A stretch of 41,239 nucleotides of DNA from an uncultured Porphyromonadaceae bacterium. GTDB taxonomy: Bacteria > Bacteroidota > Bacteroidia > Bacteroidales > Muribaculaceae. A program made the translations under genes and the position numbers. This document shows, piece by piece, positions 34,115 through 41,239 of this stretch; positions within the stretch are counted from its first letter, which is position 1; each line of letters begins with the position of its first letter. Below the pieces are notes generated by a model. It saw nothing but the letters and a program-made list of their open reading frames with translations, was not told the origin of the DNA and searched no databases. The DNA lies in contig URMS01000022.1 in the NCBI GenBank assembly GCA_900548975.1, positions 1-41,239 on the forward strand, read 5' to 3'.

Positions 34115-36397
34115 ATGAAAAAACAGATCAGAGCTTTAATCCCTCTGGCCTGCATGGCACTGATGTGCTCTTGTGGTCAGCAGGGTAATGATACCGACAG
34201 TCGGATGGACCTGTTTATCGACGAGCTGATGGGACGCATGACCCTTGAGCAGAAGCTCGGACAGATGAATCTTGTCACCGGGGGCGACATGGTCACCGGA
34301 CATGTGATGAGCAATGAACTTGAGCAGATGATACACCGTCAGGAGATTGGAGGAGTGTTTAATGTCAAAGGTGCCGGAAAGATTCTTGAATTGCAGCGCA
34401 TCGCTGTCGAGGAAACGGAACTCGGCATACCATTGCTTGTCGGTGCCGATATTATTCACGGCTACGAGACAGTATTCCCTATTCCTCTCGCTTTGTCGTG
34501 CAGCTGGGACCCGGTGGCCATAGAAAAGATGGCCCGCATATCGGCCATTGAGGCAAGCGCATTAGGTATCAGCTGGACCTATAGTCCTATGGTGGACATC
34601 TGTCGTGACCCTCGCTGGGGCCGCATCGCCGAGGGAAATGGCGAAGACCCCTATCTGGGGTCGGTTCTGGGGTCGGCTTACGTGCGCGGCTATCAGGGGA
34701 AAGATATGTCGGGAAAAGATGAGATAATGGCTTGTGTGAAACATTTTGCTCTCTATGGGGCGGTGGAAGGTGGACGCGACTACAACACTGTCGACATGAG
34801 CCGTCAGCGCATGTTCAACGAATATTTTCCCCCTTATGAAGCTGCCATACGCAGCGGCGCGGCCAGCGTGATGAATTCATTCAATCTTGTCGATGGAATT
34901 CCGGCGGCAGCCAACAGATGGCTTATGGTCGATGTACTTCGCGACATGTGGGGATTCGACGGGCTGCTCGTGACCGACTACGATGTGATTTCCGAGATGT
35001 CTACCCACGGCTATGCCTCACTTCCCGAGGCCTCGGTGAAGGTTCTTGAGGCGGGCACCGACATGGATATGGTGTCGTCGGGATACTTAACGACCCTGAA
35101 GCAGTCGCTTGACAACAAGGCAGTGACAATGGAGATAATAGACAAAGCCTGTCGGCGCGTGCTTGAGGCGAAATATCGGCTCGGACTGTTTGAAGACCCC
35201 TACAAATATTGCGACACTGCATCCGTTGCAGGAAAGGTCTACACACCTGAACACAGGCGCGTAGCCCGCGATATCGCCACAGAGACGTTTGTACTGCTCA
35301 AGAACGCCGATCAGACCCTGCCGCTTGCGCCAAAGGGGCGAATAGCGCTGATTGGACCGATGGCCGATGCCGCCAACAACATGTGTGGTATGTGGAGCAT
35401 GACCTGCACTCCTTCCGCACATGAATCACTGCTTGCAGCAATGACCGAAGAACTTCAGGGAAAAGCAGAGCTGATCTATTCAAAGGGGTGTAATATCTAT
35501 GCCGACAGTACGGTAGAGAATAATGCCAATGGCATAAGACCTATCGCGCGAGGCGACAACGAGATGATGTTGCGGCAGGCTATGGCGGCCGCATCCAAGG
35601 CCGATGTCATCGTGGCCGCCTTGGGCGAATCGGCCGAAATGAGCGGCGAATCGGCATCACGTGCTGACATCCAGCTCCCCGATGTGCAGCAAAAACTGTT
35701 GCGAAGTCTGGTCGCGACCGGCAAGCCTGTGGTGCTTCTCCTGTTCACTGGCCGACCCCTTGTCCTCACCTGGGAAGATGCCAATGTCGACGCCATACTC
35801 AATGTCTGGTTCGGGGGCAGCGAGGCCGCCGATGCCATCTGCGACGTGGTCTTCGGGAGGGTGTCCCCGTCCGGTAAACTAACTACGACTTTTCCACGAC
35901 ATGCCGGACAGATACCTTTGTATTACAATCATATGAACACGGGGCGCCCCGATCCGGATGCGAAAGTATTCAATCGCTACACCAGCAACTATATCGACGA
36001 GACCAACGAAGAACTATATCCCTTCGGCTACGGACTCAGCTATGCCACATTTGAATATGGTGCCGTGAGCCTCGACAAAACGACACTTACGGCCGGCGAT
36101 TCCATCACGGCCTCTGTAAAGGTTACCAACACGGCTCACTGCAGGGCTACTGAGACAGTGCAGCTCTACACACACGATATCTATGCATCGCTTGTGCGTC
36201 CGGTTAAGGAGCTAAAAGGTTTCAGACGAATTACTCTCGAACCCGGAGAAAGCCGAGAAGTGACCTTTACTGTCACCCCCGGCATGTTGCGTTTCTATAA
36301 TTCTGAACTTGAATACGTCTGGGAACCCGGAGAATTCGAGCTGATGACAGGTCCTGATTCAAAGAATCTCAGCTCTGTCCGTTTTGAACTGAAATAA
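34115..36397 (+). CDS. GH3 beta-glucosidase/glycosidase lipoprotein (BglX-like)
   Basis: 760 residues. Lipobox LMCSC anchors it at the periplasmic or outer-surface side. The (alpha/beta)8 domain (about 30-350) has 'KHFALYGAVEGGRDYNTVDM' and the nucleophile Asp288 in LLVTDYDV. The alpha/beta sandwich (about 390-610) has 'LGESAEMSGESASRADIQLP', in which Glu512 aligns with the usual acid/base of BglX. A fibronectin-III-like domain ends the protein ('VQLYTHDIYASLVRPVKELK'). It removes terminal beta-linked sugars, most often glucose or xylose, from oligosaccharides brought in by SusCD. A separate leader with AACCTCTAAAT suggests its own promoter. Confidence 0.9.
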   Translation: MKKQIRALIPLACMALMCSCGQQGNDTDSRMDLFIDELMGRMTLEQKLGQMNLVTGGDMVTGHVMSNELEQMIHRQEIGGVFNVKGAGKILELQRIAVEETELGIPLLVGADIIHGYETVFPIPLALSCSWDPVAIEKMARISAIEASALGISWTYSPMVDICRDPRWGRIAEGNGEDPYLGSVLGSAYVRGYQGKDMSGKDEIMACVKHFALYGAVEGGRDYNTVDMSRQRMFNEYFPPYEAAIRSGAASVMNSFNLVDGIPAAANRWLMVDVLRDMWGFDGLLVTDYDVISEMSTHGYASLPEASVKVLEAGTDMDMVSSGYLTTLKQSLDNKAVTMEIIDKACRRVLEAKYRLGLFEDPYKYCDTASVAGKVYTPEHRRVARDIATETFVLLKNADQTLPLAPKGRIALIGPMADAANNMCGMWSMTCTPSAHESLLAAMTEELQGKAELIYSKGCNIYADSTVENNANGIRPIARGDNEMMLRQAMAAASKADVIVAALGESAEMSGESASRADIQLPDVQQKLLRSLVATGKPVVLLLFTGRPLVLTWEDANVDAILNVWFGGSEAADAICDVVFGRVSPSGKLTTTFPRHAGQIPLYYNHMNTGRPDPDAKVFNRYTSNYIDETNEELYPFGYGLSYATFEYGAVSLDKTTLTAGDSITASVKVTNTAHCRATETVQLYTHDIYASLVRPVKELKGFRRITLEPGESREVTFTVTPGMLRFYNSELEYVWEPGEFELMTGPDSKNLSSVRFELK

Positions 36398-36403
36398 CAA
36401 GAG

Positions 36404-36433
36404 GTCGTACATTTATCCGTACAAATGTACGAC
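36404..36433 (+). repeat. Inverted repeat of CGTACATTT type, copy 1
   Basis: GTCGTACATTT (36404-36414) pairs perfectly with AAATGTACGAC (36423-36433) around an 8-base loop, 7 bases after the GH3 stop. There is no T tract. A second hairpin with the same CGTACATTT core lies before the GH36 gene at 38811-38850. Confidence 0.7.
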
Positions 36434-36519
36434 TCTCTAAACCTCTAAATACAGATATGCGCTGAAATAAAATACACAACTAAATAGCGCGTAACCCGTT
36501 TTTTTTGTAGCCGACTCCA

Positions 36520-36775
36520 TGCCCGGTACTTTTGAGCTACTCTTCGACAGGTCTCCGGCTAAGCCAACTCTACGGTGATGAGATGTGTTATGTGACTGAC
36601 GGGGTGTTCGTGTATAAATCGCCGCAGTCCGGCAACCACCAAACCGATGACCGGCCCTTGGATTCAGGACCAGGAGCCTGTATTTTCCCGCGACGGAGGA
36701 CATTTCGGCGGTGTCCTGAAACTGGTGTTTCTCCAGCCCAACAATCCGGAGGACGCGGAGCGTATGCAGCTTTAG
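36520..36775 (+). pseudogene. GH43 glycosidase remnant, split over three frames
   Basis: This lies in the 549-base gap after GH3. Three neighbouring pieces read like the C-terminal third of a GH43 enzyme, each in another frame: 'PGTFELLFDRSPAKPTL' (about 36522-36572), 'YVTDGVFVYKSPQSGN' (36589-36636) and 'GPWIQDQEPVFSRDGGHFGG' (from 36653) continuing to 'LQPNNPEDAERMQL' and a TAG at 36773-36775. GH43 enzymes end with the order TDGPFLY, GPW, F-x-x-DGGHG, HQPN and ERM, so both order and content match. The middle joint has lost sequence between 36637 and 36652. The rest of the gap holds a leader-like AACCTCTAAAT (36440-36450) and AT-rich sequence before the next gene. Confidence 0.55.
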
Positions 36776-36946
36776 AGATAGTATAGACCGGGAATGCCTT
36801 GAGACTTTAATAATATCTGCTCACTGATTCCTTTAGGAAGCGTCGGAACTTTTTTGTAAAAGATCGGTTTTTCCGGCTACAGTTTGAGTAGGTATTCCGG
36901 ATGATGACGTTATTATATATGAACCTTTAAATCTATCATATCATTT

Positions 36947-38749
36947 ATGAAGAATAGTATTTTACTTCTGTTTTGCATGGTCGGGCTTCCGGCTTTCGCC
37001 ACTACCGGGATTGTCCCCGGTACACCCTATTACATGCGCAACGTAGCTAACGGAAAATTTTTAACCGCAGGTGGCTGGTGGGGCACTCACGCAATTATCG
37101 GGGAGTCCGGACTGCCGGTGACATTCGAGGCTGCCGGAAGCACCAACGAGTTTCGCGCAGTGAACCCAGCCGGCTATTTTCAGGCAAGAGACATGTATCT
37201 CGACAAGCCGGTAGATCAGTCTTGCGTATGGACTGCCGAGACTGTAGGGAATGGAAAATTTGTGTTCAAATACACGGTTGATGGTCAGGAAAAGGCCGTT
37301 GGCATGGATGGCGACATGTATATCAATGATATGGCCATCAACACCGGTGATGCTGCCCAGCAGTGGGAGCTTTTCACCCGCGAAGAGTTGATTCAACAGC
37401 TTGCCGACGCCGATGTTGACAATCCTATGAACGCCACATTCCTCTTCCCCGGGTCGTCTATCATCCCAAACTGTTCAGAAAACGCAAGATGGGTGCGCAC
37501 CGATGTCGGCGAAAATGCTCTCTTCGAGCTTGCTTCTGCCACCAACAATGAAAATGCATGGCGCTTTACCCGCGTTTACAAATCTTATAACAATCAGGTC
37601 GAGAATGGCGCCACAACCGCCTACACAATAACGAATTCCGCCGAGGGACTGCCTGTCGGTGCCTATGTGATGACGGCATATGTCGTTTCAGACGGGGCAA
37701 GCCCGGTAATGACAGTCAACGGCCTTGAGGTGCCCTATACATGCGTTGGCGACGGGGGCACTTACAGCGCCATAGATTTCGGCACAGCTGTTTACGAAGG
37801 ACGCTACAAGGTTTCAATTCCCGTAAATGTTACCGACGGCAAACTCGAAGTCAAGTTTGTGAAGGGGGCAGATGCCAACCCGACAGCGCTCTACTTCGAC
37901 AACTTCGATCTGCTTTATATCGGCAATAAAGGTGGTGACGCCTATAACGTTATGTACAAAAATGTCAAGGAAGCCATGACCGAAGCCGAAGCTATCGCAG
38001 TACGTCTGGGTCTCACAGGTTTCAACAACCGCGAAGTTCAGGACCGTTGGGATAACCATGGCATCACAGGCGACGGCAGCGAAGAAGTTCATATGACCTA
38101 CGAAGCTCTTGCTGCCGCATGCAAGACCCAGGGAGTGGTCCCTGCCGACATGACATATGCTATTCTTAATCCCAGCTTCGAGCTTGGATCATGGGGCTGG
38201 ACGTTTGACACCGGCGGAGACACAGTTATAGCAGAAAATAAAGATGGCAAGGCAACCGAAGGCGGCGACGGCAAATATCTATATAACACATGGGATAATG
38301 CGAAAGGACATGCAATTTCACAGATAATCAGCGGCCTTCCCTCCGGCACTTATACAGCTGCCGTAAAAGTTTCGGCTCCCGCCAACAGCACTATCTATAT
38401 CTTTGCCAATGACTCTCATCAGGCTGTGACTATTCCGGAGGATTCAAACGAAAGTGTGTTCTATCCAGTTGAGATACAGTTTGAACTCGCTCCCTCTCAA
38501 CAGCTCAATCTCGGAGTCACCGGTGGCGACAAGGATGGCAACTTCGTGCCTGACAACGGTGCCTGGTTCCGTGCCGACAACTTCACCCTTGCCCACATGC
38601 TCCAGACTTCTGTAACATCAGTCGTAGCGGACTCAGACAACGCTCCGGTGGAATACTACAATCTGCAGGGAATCAAGATTACAACTCCTGCTGCCGGCCA
38701 GATTTACATTGTCAAGCAGGGCTCAACTGCCAGAAAAGTAGTGATGTGA
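36947..38749 (+). CDS. Secreted carbohydrate-binding protein with beta-trefoil-like and jelly-roll-like domains
   Basis: 600 residues with a Sec signal peptide (cleavage near AFATTG) and no lipobox. Residues 24-145 look like a ricin-type beta-trefoil ('GTPYYMRNVANGKFLTAGGW'). Two galactose-binding-like beta-sandwich stretches follow, about 170-330 ('GLPVGAYVMTAYVVSDGASP', 'ALYFDNFDLLYIG') and about 405-570 ('LNPSFELGSWGWTFDTGG', 'GLPSGTYTAAVKVSAPANST'). The last 30 residues ('YYNLQGIKITTPAAGQIYIV' then KVVM) match a C-terminal tail seen on many secreted proteins of Prevotella and Muribaculaceae and recall a type A sorting signal. I see no catalytic motif, so a glycan-binding or adhesin role is inferred. 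AACCTTTAAAT stands 14 bases before the ATG. Confidence 0.65.
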   Translation: MKNSILLLFCMVGLPAFATTGIVPGTPYYMRNVANGKFLTAGGWWGTHAIIGESGLPVTFEAAGSTNEFRAVNPAGYFQARDMYLDKPVDQSCVWTAETVGNGKFVFKYTVDGQEKAVGMDGDMYINDMAINTGDAAQQWELFTREELIQQLADADVDNPMNATFLFPGSSIIPNCSENARWVRTDVGENALFELASATNNENAWRFTRVYKSYNNQVENGATTAYTITNSAEGLPVGAYVMTAYVVSDGASPVMTVNGLEVPYTCVGDGGTYSAIDFGTAVYEGRYKVSIPVNVTDGKLEVKFVKGADANPTALYFDNFDLLYIGNKGGDAYNVMYKNVKEAMTEAEAIAVRLGLTGFNNREVQDRWDNHGITGDGSEEVHMTYEALAAACKTQGVVPADMTYAILNPSFELGSWGWTFDTGGDTVIAENKDGKATEGGDGKYLYNTWDNAKGHAISQIISGLPSGTYTAAVKVSAPANSTIYIFANDSHQAVTIPEDSNESVFYPVEIQFELAPSQQLNLGVTGGDKDGNFVPDNGAWFRADNFTLAHMLQTSVTSVVADSDNAPVEYYNLQGIKITTPAAGQIYIVKQGSTARKVVM

Positions 38750-38810
38750 TAAATAATATAAAATGACAATTGTGTCTTACTGACGTTTCATCGATTTTTA
38801 GGTTATCTCG

Positions 38811-38850
38811 GCGCCGTACATTTGAACATATGCGTAAAAATGTACGGCGC
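38811..38850 (+). promoter_or_regulatory. Inverted repeat of CGTACATTT type, copy 2, just upstream of the GH36 gene
   Basis: GCGCCGTACATTT (38811-38823) pairs perfectly with AAATGTACGGCGC (38838-38850), 13 pairs around a 14-base loop. It ends 13 bases before the ATG at 38864, so it can act as an operator or as an RNA hairpin that controls translation. The inner CGTACATTT/AAATGTACG matches the hairpin after GH3. Confidence 0.65.
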
Positions 38851-38863
38851 TAATAGTTACATT

Positions 38864-40687
38864 ATGAAGAAAATATTCGTAGCCGCCTTGTCGGCGTTAT
38901 TTGGCATTTTGAATACACCGGCCGCTGAATGGCACGTAAGGACAGCATGCGCCGGTGACATCAAGGTTGTTTGTCAGCAACCTGGCGACTGGAAGTTTGA
39001 ACTGCATGTAGATTCGATTGACGGTAAAGAGATTCTCGCTGTCGGGCTGACTTCAGACAGCCTGCGGATGCCCCCCCGGTTTGATGTCATCATATCGGTG
39101 CCCCAGCATGACATCCACCATCTATGGCGCCCCGGCGATATGGACCGCTGCCAGTTGCGCCCCGACTGGATGGGATATTATTCGAGTCATCTTGCTTTCG
39201 ATATGCCTCTTTATGCCTTTATAAACAGCAACAACGGCAACAGGCTGACAGTTGCAGCCAGTGAACTGCTGCGAAATGTAGATGCTCAGTTCGGTCTGGT
39301 CGAGGAAGGAAGTACCCTGTTGGGGAAACTCAGCTATTTCAACGGACCACAGACTCAGATGATACTCTATGAGACTAAGATAATGCTCGACCCTCGCTCT
39401 GTAATGTGGAGCGAAGCGATTAAAGAGAGTGCCGAGTGGATGACGGCCGAGGCCGCTCTGGAATCTGTGGCCGCTCAGGAAGAGGCGTTTGCCCCCCTCT
39501 ATTCAACATGGTATAATTTCCATCAGAATGTTACGGCCGACCGCATAGAGCAAGAATGCCTCGAGGCTTCGCGGCTGGGTATGAAGACTATTATTCTTGA
39601 TGACGGCTGGCAGACTGATGACAACAACCGCGGATATGCTTTCTGCGGCGACTGGCAGGTGAGCCCTAACCGCTTCCCGGATTTCGCTGCGCATGTGAAG
39701 CGGGTGCGGGACATGGGCATGAAGTATATGGTTTGGTATTCGGTTCCTTACGTTGGCAAAAAAAGCCGCAATTACGAGCGTTTCAAAGGAAAGTATCTTT
39801 CTGAATCGGCAGAAGTCTGTGTGCTTGACCCACGCTTTCCGGAGGTAAGGGAGTTTCTCTGTTCCACATATGAGAATGCGATGAAAGAATACGGTCTTGA
39901 CGGATTCAAACTCGATTTTATCGATAGCTTCCGTTTTGACAACGAGGATCCTGCAGAAGCCGACAATTATGCCGGACGCGATATAAAATCACTGCCTGCT
40001 GCTATTGATGTCCTGATGAAGGAAATATACAGGCGGTTAAGCGCCATCAGACCGGATGTGCTGATAGAATTCCGTCAGCGATACATGGGGCCGGCAATGC
40101 GTCAGTATGGCAACATGTTCCGCGCAGGTGACTGTCCTGCTGATCTGCAGAGCAACCGCCAGCGCATAGCCAACCTGCGTTTGACCTCGGGAGAGAGTGC
40201 AGTACATTCCGATATGCTGGAATGGAACCTGACCGAGACTCCGGAGAATGCCGCACGCCACATACTTTCGGCTCTGTTTGGTGTGGTACAGTATTCGATG
40301 ATGCTCGGAGAGTTGCCCGAAAATCATACGAGAGTGATAAGACACTGGCTTGATTTCTCGCAAAAACACCGCGAGACATTGCTCAAGTCAGAATTCCGCC
40401 CTTATCATCCGGAGAAATGTTACCCGGTCATCGAGGCTGAAAGTGACGATGAACTGATAGTGGCCGTATACGATGACATGAGTGTGTCTGAGATGAAAAC
40501 ATCTGGGAAACGCACCTATATAATCAATGCCTCGGGAGTTCCGTCGCTTGTGCTGGATATGTCCGCGGTCCCCCGGCGTGTCGTGGCATACGATGTGTAC
40601 GGCTGTGAGGCTACCGCACCTGAAATCGTCAAGGGGGTGCAACGGGTAGTGGTACCCTTGAGCGGATATTTAGAGATTGAATACTGA
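38864..40687 (+). CDS. GH36-like alpha-galactosidase, secreted
   Basis: 607 residues from ATG 38864; an earlier in-frame TTG at 38822 lies in the hairpin and is rejected. A signal peptide ends near NTPAA. A beta-sandwich N-domain (about 20-220) precedes a TIM barrel with 'IILDDGWQTDDNNRGYAFCG', the nucleophile Asp351 in DGFKLDFID and the acid/base Asp423 in FRAGDCPADLQ, the GH36 clan-D pattern. A short beta-sheet domain ends the protein. It removes alpha-linked galactose, as from galacto-oligosaccharides or galactomannan side chains, probably in the periplasm. The gene follows the binding protein by 114 bases behind a perfect inverted repeat. Confidence 0.8.
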   Translation: MKKIFVAALSALFGILNTPAAEWHVRTACAGDIKVVCQQPGDWKFELHVDSIDGKEILAVGLTSDSLRMPPRFDVIISVPQHDIHHLWRPGDMDRCQLRPDWMGYYSSHLAFDMPLYAFINSNNGNRLTVAASELLRNVDAQFGLVEEGSTLLGKLSYFNGPQTQMILYETKIMLDPRSVMWSEAIKESAEWMTAEAALESVAAQEEAFAPLYSTWYNFHQNVTADRIEQECLEASRLGMKTIILDDGWQTDDNNRGYAFCGDWQVSPNRFPDFAAHVKRVRDMGMKYMVWYSVPYVGKKSRNYERFKGKYLSESAEVCVLDPRFPEVREFLCSTYENAMKEYGLDGFKLDFIDSFRFDNEDPAEADNYAGRDIKSLPAAIDVLMKEIYRRLSAIRPDVLIEFRQRYMGPAMRQYGNMFRAGDCPADLQSNRQRIANLRLTSGESAVHSDMLEWNLTETPENAARHILSALFGVVQYSMMLGELPENHTRVIRHWLDFSQKHRETLLKSEFRPYHPEKCYPVIEAESDDELIVAVYDDMSVSEMKTSGKRTYIINASGVPSLVLDMSAVPRRVVAYDVYGCEATAPEIVKGVQRVVVPLSGYLEIEY

Positions 40688-40729
40688 ACCATGTAACTAT
40701 TCAGCGGACACGATGAGGGAAGTCGCTTT

Positions 40730-41118
40730 TTAGAAAAGGGCGAGTATAGCATTGTATGACGAGTTTCCGTGTTTCTTTGTTGTCTCGACTATTGAATGCA
40801 GATCCATGAAGGCATCTGCACCAATGTCAGACCGGAAGCATCATGAGTTTTTGAGCTTGATTTTCAACTTCCGTATTCCGCGTTCGGAGGCATTGTTGTC
40901 AGGCGGTAAGGCCGGATCTCTCAAAAAGTTGAAGATATAGCCCCGACATTTCAACAGACCGTTCTTGAAAGTAGTGAACTTTTCGTTCAGTTTCGACAGA
41001 TTCTCGTCAACGAGTCTGTCCAGACGCTCCAGCCACGTCTGTGTGTCTATCGACTCCATCGGCCTACGATTGCGTTCGTGTATCGCCTCCTGAAATGTAG
41101 AGTCCAAGGGCAAATGCA
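40730..41118 (-). pseudogene. IS66-family transposase remnant (C-terminal part, in-frame stop)
   Basis: The minus strand encodes 'FQEAIHERNRRP', 'WLERLDRLVDENLSKL', then 'LPPDNNASERGIRKLKIKLK', the IS66 DDE-region signature with the catalytic Glu in DNNASER. A TGA at 40841-40843 stops it, but the same frame continues with 'CFRSDIGADAFMDLHSIVET' to a TAA at 40730-40732, which is the usual IS66 C-terminus (FRS-x-x-GA). The 5' part is missing; upstream of about 41118 the sequence switches to an IS30-like element. A dead insertion sequence. Confidence 0.75.
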
Positions 41119-41121
41119 ATA

Positions 41122-41239
41122 TTAGCGAAAATGTTTGAAAAACTCTGCTGTAGGAGTTGAGAAATTGAGTTTCTCTCTTGGCCATCTATTGAGCTTGGTC
41201 TGTATCTTCTTGACGAATCGAGGCGTAACAGTGTTGAAA
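41122..41239 (-). pseudogene. IS30-like transposase C-terminal fragment at the window edge
   Basis: On the minus strand from the window end, 'PRFVKKIQTKLNRWPREKLN' then 'FSTPTAEFFKHFR' stops at TAA 41124-41122. The L-N-x-R/W-P-R-x-x-L-x-F-x-T-P pattern is the end of IS30-family transposases. It continues beyond the window, so its completeness is unknown. It directly abuts the truncated IS66 piece, suggesting one element landed in or next to the other. Confidence 0.5.

Noticed and set aside
36404..38850. The twin inverted repeats as ends of a transposon
   Set aside because: No transposase lies between them, no target duplication is seen, and their flanks differ.
38822..38863. TTG start for the GH36 gene
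   Set aside because: It falls inside the 13-pair hairpin and precedes the true signal peptide at 38864.
1..41239. CRISPR array, rRNA or tRNA genes
   Set aside because: No regularly spaced direct repeats and no rRNA or tRNA consensus segments were found on reading the window.

Overview
The window looks like chromosome from a gut Bacteroidales bacterium, most plausibly of the Muribaculaceae (S24-7) group. The reasons are: a SusC/SusD polysaccharide-utilisation locus with an ECF sigma/FecR pair; a eukaryote-like GT3 glycogen synthase next to a short GT35 phosphorylase; a DUF4153 membrane protein; several Bacteroidetes-type promoters (TTG or TTTG, 19-20 bases, TAnnTTTG); and starts without Shine-Dalgarno sites. 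The family-level placement is an inference; no rRNA or tRNA gene is visible.

Layout. 1-2.9 kb: a frameshifted secreted protein on the minus strand, a tiny membrane ORF, an SGNH hydrolase and an NlpC/P60 lipoprotein. 2.9-9.4 kb: housekeeping genes, with clpC (minus) and prfA (plus) leaving a shared divergent promoter region, then a DUF4153 membrane protein and pyrF. 9.5-13.8 kb: glycogen synthase and alpha-glucan phosphorylase, behind a strong promoter and closed by a hairpin. 13.9-17.8 kb (minus): a three-gene efflux operon (TolC, HlyD/EmrA, MFS/EmrB order) with an apparent 285-base structured leader. 18.2-19.9 kb (minus): an aspartate:alanine-exchanger-type transporter with RCK_C domains. 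20.1-22.6 kb (minus): a two-gene RyR-domain system, in which a 2-TM channel-like protein with Rossmann/RCK-like domains ends in a RyR-like domain and is followed 3 bases later by a stand-alone RyR protein. 22.7-23.7 kb: a GNAT acetyltransferase and a stretch with no convincing gene.

23.7-40.7 kb is a polysaccharide-utilisation locus. It holds an ECF sigma factor, FecR anti-sigma, STN-bearing SusC, SusD, a GH43-like lipoprotein, a three-repeat surface lipoprotein, a GH3 glucosidase lipoprotein, a decayed GH43 gene, a secreted carbohydrate-binding protein with a conserved-looking C-terminal tail, and a GH36-like alpha-galactosidase. The expected logic is that glycan import through SusCD signals through the STN domain to FecR and the sigma factor, which switches on the operon; surface lipoproteins bind and cut the glycan and the GH3/GH36 enzymes finish it. 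The enzyme set points to a plant glycan carrying galactose and arabinose or glucose, but the substrate cannot be fixed from sequence alone. The right edge is a transposon graveyard: an IS66 transposase remnant with an in-frame stop abuts the C-terminus of an IS30-like transposase.

The most unusual items are the RyR channel pair, the twin CGTACATTT inverted repeats bracketing one part of the locus, a recurrent AACCTYTAAA leader motif, the structured efflux-operon leader, and the multi-frame GH43 relic.
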